NCBI GenBank assembly: GCA_050084985.1
Contig: JBITNC010000002.1
Span: 38,378,001 to 38,442,000, forward strand
DNA length: 64,000 nt
Source of the DNA: Nageia nagi
Lineage: Eukaryota; Pinophyta
Direction of reading: 5' to 3'
This document shows positions 34,280-46,488 of the stretch, piece by piece. Position 1 is the stretch's first letter. Each line of letters starts with the position of its first letter. The notes beneath the pieces are model-generated. The model was not told the DNA's origin, did no database searches, and worked only from the letters and a program-made list of their open reading frames with translations. A program made the position numbers and the translations under genes.

Positions 34280-34471
34280 GAATGCTACCCCCATTTTCTA
34301 AGCGTTTATGACACTAAGGGGTTGAAACCAATGCTTATCCACTGGGGAGTTAAGGTGATGATGGGAACATCGATGAGGTTGTGAGTGAGACTTGGAGAAA
34401 TCTCTTGAAGAGGAACTAGGAGGAATTCAACTTACTATGCATGGGGCATTTATCCTAATGATCCATGAGAG
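34280..34471. other. host DNA between the solo LTR and element 3
   Basis: 192 bases, continuous with 33398-33784 before the solo LTR arrived and with 43402 onward before element 3 arrived. No feature recognised. Confidence 0.5.
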
Positions 34472-34476
34472 CATGT
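34472..34476. repeat. target-site duplication CATGT, left of copia element 3
   Basis: Equals 43397-43401. Confidence 0.9.
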
Positions 34477-34959
34477 TGAAGGATTTGAACTAGATCTAAA
34501 CAAATCCTCAAGGACCTAAGACTAGGAAACTCAATCATACACAAGATAACACAATCACTCAAGATAACACAAGTGTAATGTGGTTCCTCCCTCCTTGGGA
34601 GTACATCCACAACTAGTATCTCAATTCTCAAGTATGCCCCTCTTATAACTATTCTCTTCCTCTCCTACACAACTAGTAGAGTAATCTTACTCCAAGAACT
34701 TAGTTATGTTACAAGAGGAGAGGCCCTCTATTTATAGCTTGAGAGCACCTCCCTAACCTCCCTTTAACCCAATGGTAAGGTTAGGGTTACAATAAATATA
34801 TCACCTAACTTTAACCTACCAACTAACCACTTTGGTAAAATCAAAGTCTACATATTAAAGAATTCTATTAATCTCTTAAGGTATCTACATACCCTTAAGT
34901 GATTAATTGAATTTACAAGGAGTTTAGATATTCACAATATTTCATTACAAATTCTAACA
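34477..34959 (-). repeat. copia element 3, 3' LTR
   Basis: 483 bp. Its inner (gag-distal) end has the form GATTTGAACTAGATCTAAAC, distinct from elements 1 and 2 but shared with the LTR at 54329. Confidence 0.92.
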
Positions 34960-35455
34960 CTCCCCCTTAATGCAATATTGGGATAGAGCGTAGAAGAGAG
35001 AAGAGAGAGAGTAAGAGAGAGTTCTCCTCCATAGAGATACAAGTGGAGATGAGAACATTTACATATTTGAGAATCTTTTTGAGAACTAGTATGAGACTCA
35101 CTACATTACCATTTGACAAAAAATGGTTTACAATACAATCATTAACCACAATTGGTTTCACTGTACATAGTAGTCAATCAACTTTAAGCTAACATGTGAG
35201 TCTCCATGAGCTTGCTTTCACAAGGTGAGTAACCTGCATTTCTGAAGAAGATCCTGCATGCTACAAGCAACTCATGAACAAAATCAGTTAGATGCATCAT
35301 ATATTCAAATAAGAGAATCAAATAATGCCATTTTATAAATAACTGATCAATGGTGCATTATAAGCCATCACAGAGATGCCAAGCCATCACTCATAGTCAC
35401 CTGTTGTATATAGACATGTGTTGATTTTAAATAGAGCATAAAAATTGTACAACGA

Positions 35456-35738
35456 GTTTGTCATGTAGAGTAAACTCACCACGGAGGTCTAGAATGTACA
35501 ACAAGTTCCTCACGTAGAGTGAACTTACCACGAAGGTATATTAATTATATGCTCAAAAATTTGTACAACAAGTTTCTCATGCAGAGCAAACTTACCACGG
35601 AGGTATAAAATGTACAACAAGTTTGTCACACAGAGCAAACTTACCACTGAGGTATAAAATAATCAACACTCTATAACAACAATTGTACAACAAGTTTGTC
35701 ATGCAGAGCAAACTTACCACAGAGGTCTAGAATGTACA
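35456..35738. repeat. 49-bp tandem repeats, element 3 3' untranslated region
   Basis: Five to six units of the GTACAACAAGTTTCTCATGC type, with two short unique interruptions. Confidence 0.85.
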
Positions 35739-35785
35739 ATCAAAAAAGGCCTCTTAGAGGTGAAGTTTTCATCACTAACAAAAGT

Positions 35786-38700
35786 TTAAACTTCACTCCC
35801 CCTTGAGGGCAACTTCACCAACCCGAGAGAATCCCTAAGCTTGCAGAACTGAGCTTCAGGAAGGGGCTTGGTGAACAAATCAGCAGAGTTTTCAGTAGAT
35901 GGACAATACTGCAAGTGTATGATGTCATCTAGAACCTTCTCCCTGATAAAATGGGCTTGGATTTCCACATGTTTAGTTCTTTGATGGAACATAAGATTCT
36001 TAGCCAAAGAGATAGCCAATTGATTGTCTGACGAAATAAGAGATGGGCCATTTTGCTTATACCTAATTTCATTCAAAAGATGCCTCAGCCAAATAACATC
36101 TTGGGCAACAACAGACATGGCTCGATATTTAGCTTCGGTGGTAGAAAGAGTCATAGTAGGTTGCTTCTTGGAAGCCCAAGAGATAGCACCTGAACCAATC
36201 CTAAACACATATGCAAAGGTTGATTTTTTGTCATCTCTATCTCCCCCATAATCAGAATTTGAGAACCCTAAGAGAATAATTGAGGGCACTTTGGAATACT
36301 TAAGAGCAAGATCCTTTATCCTTGCTACATACCTCAAGATTTGCTTAACAGCATTGAGGTGTTCAACATATGGTTTTTGCATGAATCGTGCCATCAGATT
36401 CACTGCAAAGGCAATATCAGGTCAAGAGATAGTCAGATACAAAAGACTACCAATCAATTGCCTATAAGCTGTAGCATCAGCCAAATGAGAATTTGAGCTC
36501 AGTGATACAACGATTCCAGGAGAAATAGGTATTGCAACATATTTACACTCCTCCATTCCAAACTTTTGCAAGATGTCTGATATATACTTAGATTGACTAA
36601 GATAAGTACAATCTTTGTGTTAGTATACTTGCATCCCAAGATAGTAATGCAATACACCAAGATCAGTCATTTCAAATGTTGCCTTTAGTTTAGATATGCA
36701 TTCTTAGATGATTTCAATATTATTGCCAGTTATAAGAAGATCATCCACATAAAGGAGAATTAAGACCACGTATTTTCTTTGATTGAGTACATAGAGATTT
36801 GAATCTGAGAAGCACTTAGAAAAACCAATATCTGCAAAGAATCCTAAAATTTTCTTGTACCATGCTCTAGGTGTTTGCTTAAGTCCATATAAAGACTTCT
36901 TTAGCTTACACACAAGAGACTCTTTTCCTTCAGGAATAAATCCTTCTGGTTGATTCATGTAGATTTCAACATCTAAGTCACCATTGAGAAATGCACTCTT
37001 GACATCAAGTTGAAAAGCTTTCCATCCTTGAGCTACAGAAAGAGCAAGGATTATTCTGACAGTAGGCATCTTGGCCACAGGAGCAAAGGTTTCCTCATAA
37101 TCAATACCATATTTCTGAGCGAATCCTTTGGCCACTAACCTTGCCTTGTATTTTTCAATTTTTCCATCAGAATTGTACTTGACCTTTTATATCCATTTAT
37201 TGCCAATCACATTTTTCTCATTGGGATAAGGAACCAAATCCCAAGTTTCATTTTTCATGAGCGCCTCATACTCAACTTTCATAGCTTCCATCCAACACTC
37301 TTGCTTGGAAGCTTCTTTGAAGGTTGATGGCTCATGTGTATTATCAATTTTGGCAAATAAGGAGCTATTCAAGGTCATACTCCTTATAATTCTTTATGCT
37401 GGAGAATTTTGCTCTTGTGGTGACTTCTCTACATGATCATACCAACCAGTTAGATGCAGGCAAAGAATCATCTGATTTAGACACCTCAGCAGGAGAGGTC
37501 GTATCCTCAGAAAGTTCATTGAACTTGACATCCCTAGAAATAAAGACTATTTTATGGGATGAGGAGTAGAGCCTGTAACCTCTATGCTGATTATCATACC
37601 CCACAAAGATGCATTTTTTTGATCATTTATCTAGCTTCTTTCTTTTCTCTGAGGTAATGAAGGCAAATGCATCACAACCGAAGACCCTGAAGTGTGAGAG
37701 GTTAGGTTTCTTTCCTGTCCATGCTTCATACGGAGTTTTACCTTCAACTACTTTAGTAGGACACCTATTTAGGGTGTGAATAGCAGTGTGAACAGCTTCA
37801 CCCCATAAGAAACTAGGAAGGTTACCCAACATGCACCTTGCCATTTCCATAATGGTTCGATTCTTTCTTTCAACAACTCCATTTTGCTAAGGGGTGTAAG
37901 GGATTGTGAATTACTGTTTGATCTCATGTTTAACACAATAGTCATTAAACTCATTGCTATTATACTCACCCCCATTATCAGATCTCAGCATCTTGATCTT
38001 AAAATCAGTTTGATTTTCAACAAGAGCCTTGAAGTCTTTAAACCTATCAAACGTTTGATCCTTGTGCTCAAGTAGATAACCAAATGTCATCCTACTGAAG
38101 TCATCAATGAAGGTCAGAATATAAGAAGCTCCCCCTAGAGACTTAGTCTGAAATGGACCCATCAAATCTAAATGCACAAGCTGAAGAGGACGAGTAGCTC
38201 GAGTTGCCTTATCTTTTTCAAACTTTTGCCTATTCATCTTTCTTAGAATGCACCTTTCACAGAGACCAATTATGGGTGAAATATTAGGTAAACCTTCCAC
38301 AAGTTCTTGAGTTTTCATATCTTGAATACTCTTATGGTTAAGGTGCCCTAATCGTTGATGCCAAAGATTACCTTTTGAAAAAACATTTGCAGCAAGACAA
38401 ATTTTTGAAGGTACTTGATCCATAATATAAAGGTCATCCTTTACTGATCCTTTCATGAAGGTGGCAAGTCCTTTCTTAACACACCAGGAGTGTGAGGTAA
38501 ACTCAAATGAGCATCCTTTCCTTGTAATCTGAATCATGAAGATGAGATTCATCCTTAGTTTAGGCACATAAAAGACATTATCAAGAGTCTTTCCATGAAT
38601 CTTCACACTCCCTATTCCTTGAACATCAAGGACTGTATTATCACCTATCACAACCGCATCCTTTTTGTACTTATGAAAGTTTTCAAACTTATCCTTTTCA

Positions 38701-39708
38701 TAACACATGTGATTAGTGCATCCTGAATCAACAATCCAATCATTTGAAACAGTTTGAGTCATTGAGTAGTAGGCAATAGTAGCAGTATGCTTGTTCTTCT
38801 TTCCATTATTAAAATTTTTCATATTTGCATTTCCCTTACCTTTTTGAGCAAATTTTTTTTGCGACAATCATACTCTTTGTGCCCAAAGATGCCACAAAAG
38901 TTACAATTTCCATCAAACTTTTCCTGAGGTGTTGGATTGCTTGATCCAGCTTTATCATTCCTTTGCCTGTAGTTTCCATGATTGTTGTTGTTGCCCTTTT
39001 TGTCATACTTTCTGAAGGTAGATGAGGACTTATTATCTTTGAATTTATACTGTTTGAACTTTTTCTTGAAAGGAGTTTTGGTTGCTCCTAGAGCAATGCT
39101 ATTGTCCTTTAGAGAAAGGTTCAACATTTTCTTGTTCAAAGTTTCCTCATCTTCAGAAGGAGTCTAGAAAGGTTATCAAGTGAGATGACATCTTCTTCAT
39201 CATCGAGCCTTGTTTCCATCACAGTGACAAAGTTACTGAACTTTGTAGTAAGGCTTTGAAGAATGATGAAGACCATGAACTCATCATTGATCCAGTTGCA
39301 CCCACAACCAACCAGTTGTGTCCTGAGGTCAATGATTTTATTTAAGTAGATGGAGGCACTTTCATCTTCCCTTTATCGATACTGCAACAACTTTTGTAGA
39401 ATGGTAAACCTCCTTGAAAATTTGGACCCAAGGTAAATTTTCTTTAGCCTATCCCAAGCTTCCTTTGCTGAAGTTGATGAAGAGATCATGAGAAGGACAT
39501 CATCTGAAACTGCACGATAAATCATTGAAGTTGCTAACTCATTCTTTGAGTTGTATACTTCAAGAGCCTTCTCATCGGTAGGAGTGACCAAGTCTTCACT
39601 AACTGTCTGCCACAACTTCCTTACTTGTAACTCAGCTTTCATACGAGGTTCCCATATTCCAAAGTTGGAACCGTCAAGTATATGCTTGGGAACGAAGGTT
39701 TCAACCAT
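35786..39708 (-). pseudogene. copia gag-pol, element 3 (full length, inactivated)
   Basis: ATG at 39708 (MVETFVPKHILDGSNFG), stop at 35786 after SRGSEV. About 3.9 kb, enough for about 1300 residues as in intact copia. Seen in order: UBN2-like Gag, CCHC knuckle CNFCGIFGHKEYDC, intact protease WIVDSGCTNHM, NLWHQRLGHLNHK, integrase DDFSRM and SDNGGEYNSNEF, RT FAQKYGIDYEETF and YVDDLLITGNN, RNase H SDNQLAISLAKN and FTKPLPEAQF. Breaks: a frameshift in Gag near 39370, another near the CCHC knuckle at about 38850, integrase stops KQ*FTIPYTP and TP*QNG (shared with element 2), and further shifts near 37620, 37180 and 36700. RT lacks the A*KYG stop of elements 1 and 2. Confidence 0.9.
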
Positions 39709-41226
39709 TGCGATAAAAAAGAGTAAATATGCAATAAGAATGCAAACTTTTACAATTTTCCATCTATACATATAAAACATTTAATAAGAAAACATGTCCC
39801 ACATGTGCAAACTTATTAACCACGATCCATAGAAGGATAAAGTTGGGGTTGTTTTCTTGTATAGAATTAGGCCTTCACTTGGATGCCCGTAAGGTGGAGC
39901 CCAGGTACTACCAGTCCTCAACCAGTTCACCTTGGTCAGTAATATACTCTCACTAGGAGAAGTACTAACTATTTTCTAAGGATCCCATGTATCTTGGACC
40001 GACCATTTTAATTATCTTGATTAAGGTTTTCAATTTTCCTCCTAGGTTATCAGGATAATCCCTGAATGGACGTGCGGACATGTGGTATCACTACACACAT
40101 GCCTGTCCACCTAATAGAGTTATGTCCAATCCAACAGAGGTCTTAGGGGCAATTAAGATGGACTTACCACCACTTGGGTCTTCGAACTAAAAAGGCTCCA
40201 GTCTACCCTATCCTCACCTCGTGGCTCCCCAAACAAGTCATGTTGTGGAAAATACGTACGGATGTATTCATTTTAGGGGTTACTTTCAAATTTTTGCGTA
40301 TTTCAAGTATAAAGCAAATGTGCAAAAATATAAAGTAAAGTGAAAAGACTCCATCCACACGAAATTGAAACCTTAAGAGTCCAATGGGTTTTGTACTAAC
40401 CCCTAAAGGACTTTTTACATTTTTCATATTTTTGCTCAAGTTCAAAAATAATGAATTTTTTTAAGACTAAGTCCTACTTAGCATTAATCCATAACTTAAA
40501 CATGTATTAGTCCATGACTTTAAAATTAAGTTTTGAACATGCATCATGCATTTTAACTTAAAAATTTAAGTACTAAGCATGCTTTAGTCCTAACAAGGTT
40601 AAGAAGCATGCATTTTAAACTTAGCATGCAAGATCTATTTAGCATGCAAGATCGATAAAGATTTAAGTAACATGCAAGATCTATTTAGCATGCAAGATCC
40701 ATAAAGATTTAAGTAAAAAATTATAAAAATCCCCCCCGTGTTTACTGAAAGTGCTAACAACTTGGATGCTAAAGATTATGTTTAAGTATGGTTTCTCCCT
40801 ATGTGTCATTGAAGGGGTCATCCCTAAAAAAGGGTCTATGAATTATCGAGTTTAAGTAAATATAGCCTTGGTTTACTTAAAAAAGACTTAGGGAAAAAAA
40901 AACCTTTAAAATGTAAGTTAGACTAAGGCAAAAAATCAAATCAAATTTGGAGTGGGTAAAAAACTTAAAGACCCAACAACTAAAGTTGACAAAAGAAATT
41001 TGAAGGGGCCATGTGTAAGCCTCATGGAGGTGGAGAGGCTGGGCAGAGGTGGCAGGAGAGACCAAAGTGTGTAGAAGGGTGGTAAGTCACGTGGAGTGTG
41101 AGAGGCTGGGCTGCAGAGTGAGTCCATGGTGGCAAGGAGGTCGCGTGAGGTGCATGGGGCGATGGGTGACTAGTTAAGGCACGACGTCAGGGCGGTGAGG
41201 GAGGAGGGTCACGTTAAAAAGCAAAA

Positions 41227-41700
41227 CTAAGCCATGGGTGTGCAGATCCAATGAGCATGGTAATCATGCGAGTAGTGTGACCTTCCAACGGAGCTATGTT
41301 GTGCATATTCATGAGTAGGAAACTGTGGCTGCATTGTGCAGCTTGCAAACAATTCATAGGAGTCATCTGGTGCATATCCTACGATCGTTGAAGTCCATGA
41401 GACAGGGTCTGGAGGATATTCGGTGATCATGGTAGGCCATGGAACATGTTCTGCACTAGTCAACACGGTAAACAATTTCACGGACCCGTTGAATGCTCCA
41501 TGGTGTGCAGAGGAGTGGAAAAGGATGACGAACGAAGATGGGTTTGAGTGTGAGCATGCTGATAAGCAATGCAAGCTGCAATATACAGATGAAGCATGGC
41601 ATGGTGATCATGTATTTGCATGGGACATGGTCTGTTGCATGGGCAAACAACATGCAGACCCTATCATCAGATACATGTGGTGCAAACAAGGAGCTGGCAA
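41227..41700 (-). pseudogene. captured PPR-like gene fragment, strongly decayed
   Basis: Minus-strand readings include SVKLFTVLTSAEHVPW, PTMITEY, PVSWTSTIVGYAPDDSYELF and, further out, DRVCMLFAHATDHVP and KYMIT. The pattern of x-x-L-F followed by V-x-W-x-x-M-I-x-x-Y at about 30-residue spacing fits PPR repeats, but less well than the element 2 fragment. Stops and frame changes are frequent. It occupies the same place in the leader as the element 2 PPR fragment. I do not know whether they came from one capture or two. Confidence 0.55.
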
Positions 41701-42786
41701 GGGAGGAGGCATTTTGTCCATTGGTCACGCAGGGAGGTGGAGGCGGACGGAGGAGCGGGCATGGAGGTGGTCAGGAGGAGCCACCAGAGGTGCGCCTCAT
41801 GTTGATTTGAACTCCCTCTTGCATAACAAGCATCCGTAACTTATCTCACTATTGGATATCGCCAGCACAGGCAACAGAAGGCAGCATTTCATGGAGCTTT
41901 TCCTGACGTTGGCAAAACATATGTAGTCTATACTTACTCGCAAAGAGCAATCAAATCATCAACATAACGTTGGCATTAAAAAAAATTTAGGATAACATTT
42001 TGTTGTAGTAGCATCAGTTGCAATATTAGTTTAACGATCTGCGGCACCTTTTTGAACCACTATACCAATTTTTATAGTTATATGTCAGCTCCTCACCTGT
42101 AGAGATTAGCCTCTTTGCATAAATGAATAACTAAGAACATACTCATCGTTTTATTGTACAAGAGACACGAGGAATGAAGACAAAAATTGTAGTAGGACAA
42201 AAAAAAAAAAATTGTAGTAGGACAAAAAAAAAAAATTGTGTCCTTTCTCAAAAAAAAAAAAATTGTAGTAGGAAAAAAAAAATTATCCTCCTCTCATGTT
42301 TTTTTTAAATGTTCATGTCTCACTAAAAATACCATTAACATAAAAAATGGTAGTATATGTAGGAGAAATTTCACAATAATACATTACTATTTTTAAGCAA
42401 ATAGTAATAACATAATACCACTAACATAAAAAATGTTAGTATATATATTGCAATTTTTCATCATATATTGGTATTTAATCAAATAATTGAACCAACACAT
42501 ACATTTAAGTTCAATATAATATGAAGAAAATACAATTTTTGTATACTAACCCTTTTTAAAAGAACTATAGCAATTTAAAAATTGCAAGTAACATAGAGGA
42601 TTAGTAAAAAATTGCAATTTGTTAATCACAACATAAAAAGGACTAACACATAGCAAATAATGTGTTAGTAGCTTATGTAATAATCCAAAAAAATGACCAA
42701 ATGAGGAGGAACTTTATACCTTTTCTTAAAAATTTACCTCACCAATGGAGTGTAAGATGAGAAATGAAGAAGGATCACCAAGATGT

Positions 42787-42893
42787 AGCTTCCACACCAA
42801 GAGAAGAGCTTCCACACCAAGAAGAGCTTCTACACCAAGAAGAAGAGCTTCCACACCAAGAAGAGCTTCTACACCAAGAAGAAGAGCTTCCAT
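42787..42893. repeat. PBS-proximal minisatellite, element 3
   Basis: About six units of AGAGCTTCCACACCAAGAAG type, 15 or 18 bases long, ending just before the PBS. This is longer than in element 2; element 1 has one unit. Confidence 0.88.
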
Positions 42894-42899
42894 AACAAG

Positions 42900-42911
42900 G
42901 CTCTGATACCA
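42900..42911 (-). other. copia element 3 primer-binding site (initiator-Met tRNA)
   Basis: Minus strand TGGTATCAGAGC beside the 5' LTR. Confidence 0.92.
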
Positions 42912-42913
42912 AT

Positions 42914-43396
42914 TGAAGGATTTGAACTAGATCTAAACAAATCCTCAAGGACCTAAGACTAGGAAACTCAATCATACACAAGATAACACAATCACTCAAG
43001 ATAACACAAGTGTAATGTGGTTCCTCCCTCCTTGGGAGTACATCCACAACTAGTATCTCAATTCTCAAGTATGCCCCTCTTACAACTATTCTCTTCCTCT
43101 CCTACACAACTAGTAGAGTAATCTTACTCTAAGAACTTAGTTATGTTACAAGAGGAGAGGCCCTCTATTTATAGCTTGAGAGCACCTCCCTAACCTCCCT
43201 TTAACCCAAGGGAAAGGTTAGGGTTACAATAAATGTATCACCTAACTTTAACCTACCAACTAACCACTTTGGTAAAGTCAAAGTCTACATATTAAAGAAT
43301 TATATTAATCTCTTAAGGTATCTACATACCCTTAAGTGATTAATTGAATTTACAAGGAGTTTAGATATTCACAATATTTCATTGCAAATTCTAACA
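42914..43396 (-). repeat. copia element 3, 5' LTR
   Basis: 483 bp. TATA box (minus strand CTATAAATAG) at 43165-43174. Flanked on the right by CATGT. Confidence 0.92.
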
Positions 43397-43401
43397 CATG
43401 T
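43397..43401. repeat. target-site duplication CATGT, right of copia element 3
   Basis: Equals 34472-34476. Confidence 0.9.
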
Positions 43402-43499
43402 AAGTGTTGCAACTCCTAGTTAACTCTCTCCACCCGAATTGAAATTTAAAATCAATAATCATATAAAATATCATACTGAGAGATTTAATTGCATGAAAA

Positions 43500-44420
43500 T
43501 CTTCTTATTCCTAGTTTTCCACAAATGAAACAGGGTTCTAATACGTAAAATATTTCAAACCGACTCTAGATGGTTAGAAAAGTCAATGAGGTCACTCAAA
43601 ATAGCATGTGGCCATGAGAAGGGACTTTGCATTAAAGGTAAAAAAGAAAATCAAGGAGTCATTCCCTAATAAGAGAAGCCCATTAACACCATAAAAAATA
43701 TGTATAACATCCTTAGCTTCTTTGCAAAAAGGATAGGTAGGGTTTTGAAACCCTAACTACTTTAGTCTATTTACTACAAGTAGGCCTTGATGAATAAGGC
43801 TCCATGGAAAGAAACTCTATTTTGGCTCAATATAAGAAGCCCAAGCTTTTTGAAAGTGTAGACTCCACCTAGAGGAGGAGGAGATCAAATTCCATTTAAT
43901 ATTGATATGGTAAGCCATCAAAACCTAGGGAGTAAGTCAGTTCTACCCAATATGAGCTTTATATTGAATAATATGGATCTTATTAGGCTAACACCAATTT
44001 GACCACTAAGGTTTTTGAAACCTGTTATGCAACTTACACAATAGGAAGAACAAAATGTTGTCTAAAATAACATCATAAATAGATTTATTTTCATTCCTAA
44101 TAATATGATTATGATAGAAAATTTCTTAGGGAATCCATTTCATAGATTGATTTGAAAAAAATTATAAAAGGGATGTAATTCCCCTTTTACAAAAATGTTG
44201 AGCTCTTACCCATCAAGCATGAATAAACAACAGTCCTTCCCATGAGATAATAAGAGAACACCAAACATTGAGGCTCCTGAGTTCCTACTATACCAAAATA
44301 GGCCTATGAACCAGTTGCTAAAAGTCGACTCCCTACGATAGAGATTAAGAATTTCTAGCATATGGTAGCATAAACCATGGTCGAATGACATAAGGAGGTG
44401 ATTATTAATCATCCCTTTAT
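43500..44420 (-). pseudogene. degraded coding-like sequence, possibly a LINE C-terminus
   Basis: On the minus strand, broken frames read FHGALFIKAYL, then YPFCKEAKDVIHIFYGVNG, resembling the zinc-binding segment at the end of plant LINE reverse transcriptases (a C-x-x-C...H pattern, here with the first Cys lost). Another piece at 44206-44412 has STFSNWFIGLFWYS. Many stops are present. No endonuclease, RT core or poly-A tail is seen, so LINE is a suggestion only. Confidence 0.35.
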
Positions 44421-45984
44421 AGTTTAAGGGAGCGATTTAAAATTGCTACCTAATAATTATTATTTTTTCAAATAAGCATAATATAGAAATATTCTTCAAT
44501 TAGAAAACCTGATGGAAGAATGCTTTTATACTACAACTCAATCACCACCCATATGACTTAATCATAGTGTTGGCCATGGGCTCCTAAAGGATGATCTAAT
44601 GGGAGTAACTAGTCACTATTTAGTCTCTTACGTTAATCATCCAAATCCAAGACTAGCGATGCGTGAAGGAATGCCTAACCACACCTATATAGTGGCCTAA
44701 TCCATGGATATCCGACGTACTGCCTTTTTATACTTGTAACAAACTTTGTCAAATTTTTCAGAAGAACATTCTCCACGTTTGAAACATAATTGCCCACTTC
44801 AAGATAAATATTTGAAAGTAAACATAAAATAAAATATATTTAGACTTCAACAAAAAAGGATTGTTGCCACATACATAACTCCCTTATTCCTATATTCTTA
44901 TGTGAGTTGCAAGCACCAAGCAAACACATCCACATGGAAAGTTCAAAGCTCTATCATTTTTTCATATCATGTAGTGTATTTACATCCTTTTATATCATAT
45001 GGTATAGTTGCATCATTTCAGAACATATGGTAGATGAGACCAAGTTATCACTTTTGGACAGGTTTTTGACACTTGGAAAAATTCTAGGTTGGACAATTGC
45101 TTTCCTTGTCCAAACTAGTTTTAGGGCCCTAATTTGAGATATCTTTTGGGTTCCCTTTTCTACAAGCATATGCTTTTTATAAATTTGATATATTAAACTT
45201 CAAATTATGATATCAATTACCTCCTTTGCTTCAATGATGATGTAATTGTACAAGCATGAAACAAGGACTTTATCACTTTTTGATAGGTTTGTTATATTAG
45301 TCACATCAACTTTTGGACCCCTTTTTTGGACATTAAGATTATCCAATTATGTAGATAAAATATAAACACAAAAATAAGAATAATAAGATTCAAATATGCT
45401 CTATAATTATGCTCAAATGATCAAAAATACCTATATGATCAAGAATTACACAATATTTGATTTACAAGCACCAAGTAGACACATCCACACACCCAAGTAG
45501 AAATTTTTGAAAAAGAAATGAAATATGGTTTTATTTCTTCCTAAAAGCATGTACTAAGTCATTATGTAAGACTATTTAGATCTTTCATTACTTTGCATCA
45601 TCAATAATCTCTACAAGAACATTCTCCATGTTTGAAACATAATTTCCCACTTCAACATGAATATTTGAAAATAGAACATAAGACACAACCAAGTAGAAGA
45701 TACCAACTTCAAAGTACTATGATTGAGGACATGAACCCTAACATAGATGAATTAGTTTGTTAAATAAATGTTGGGCTGAATGTATTAAAGGTGGTGAAAA
45801 TACTTCAAATGGGGTTAAGGTTGAGGTTAACTATGCTTTGGCCAACAAAGAAGATATGTAGACTATATAAATTATTTTCTTATCATGTTCATTATTTGTT
45901 ATTATCATAGTATATAGCATAACAATATTGGATGATGCCCAAATGTATAAGTGTTAATGCCTGTTTACCACCATATGGCACTTT
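44421..45984. other. AT-rich host DNA with internal short duplications, no gene identified
   Basis: A phrase of about 65 bases containing GAACATTCTCCACGTTTGAA occurs at about 44762 and 45616. A second, CAAGCACCAAGCAAACACATC, occurs at about 44910 and 45465. The order of the two is reversed between the sets, so a segment was duplicated and rearranged. No convincing coding sequence. Confidence 0.5.
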
Positions 45985-46488
45985 TGAAAGAACTAACACT
46001 AACAAGATAATTCTTAAACTATCAAGATCACATGAAAGCTCTCAATTCACATCCAACTATCACACAAAATAATCTCACAAAGATAACACAAGATGTAAGT
46101 GGTTCTTCCAACTAGGAGTACATGCACTAACTAGATCTTTACTTCAATCACAAATACAACTCTCTTACAATCCTCCTAATCTCAACTCCTACACTTCTAT
46201 CCTACAGCATAAATTTACTTCACAATTGGTGTGTAATCACAAAGAGGGAGCCTTCTATTTATAGGCCAAAATCTCTTTTTGGATCACCTTTTTATCCAAT
46301 GTACAAAAGCATGACATGCACATCTTTTTACCCAAGGGGCATGCTCATGACATGGAGTGGAGGACAAGTTACATTATCATATTCACTTAAATACTTAAGG
46401 TATCAAATGATACCTTTAAGTATTAGTGAACTTACATAGAAGATTTAATACAAACCTTTACAATAATGCATTATACATTCCAACACTC
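45985..46488 (-). repeat. diverged copia LTR (truncated element 4)
   Basis: Starts TGAAAGAACT and ends CCAACA on the plus strand. It is followed by CTCCCTCTTAATGCAATATTG, matching the PPT and 3' untranslated start of elements 1-3. The 504-bp LTR shares only the general plan (TATA-like TATTTATAGG, terminal hairpin ACTTAAGGTATC...). It belongs to a related but distinct copia family, minus-strand 3' LTR. No 5' partner is seen. Confidence 0.75.

Larger units (their letters stand above)
39709..42899 (-). other. copia element 3 long leader (about 3.2 kb)
   Basis: The gag-proximal part matches elements 1 and 2. Short repeats of AGCATGCAAGATC occur at 40610-40700. A GC-richer block at 41000-41220 and a PPR-like block at 41227-41700 look foreign. 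41850-42720 is AT-rich, with four copies of a poly-A plus AATTGTAGTAGGA phrase at 42180-42285. Confidence 0.7.
34477..43396 (-). mobile_element. Ty1/copia retrotransposon, element 3 (8.92 kb)
   Basis: A complete insertion: TSD CATGT, 483-bp LTRs at 34477-34959 and 42914-43396, PPT at 34960, PBS at 42900-42911. The LTRs differ at about eight positions by eye. pol is full length, with the least damage of the three elements, but still carries the shared integrase stops. The leader is 3.2 kb and has captured gene-like sequence. Confidence 0.93.

Noticed and set aside
41423-41839. 138-codon plus-strand frame in the element 3 leader
   Set aside because: Opposite strand to the PPR-like readings and without any motif; probably chance in a GC-richer patch.
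42775-43068. Minus-strand frame rich in SSSWCG
   Set aside because: Translation of the PBS-proximal minisatellite and the LTR; no real protein.
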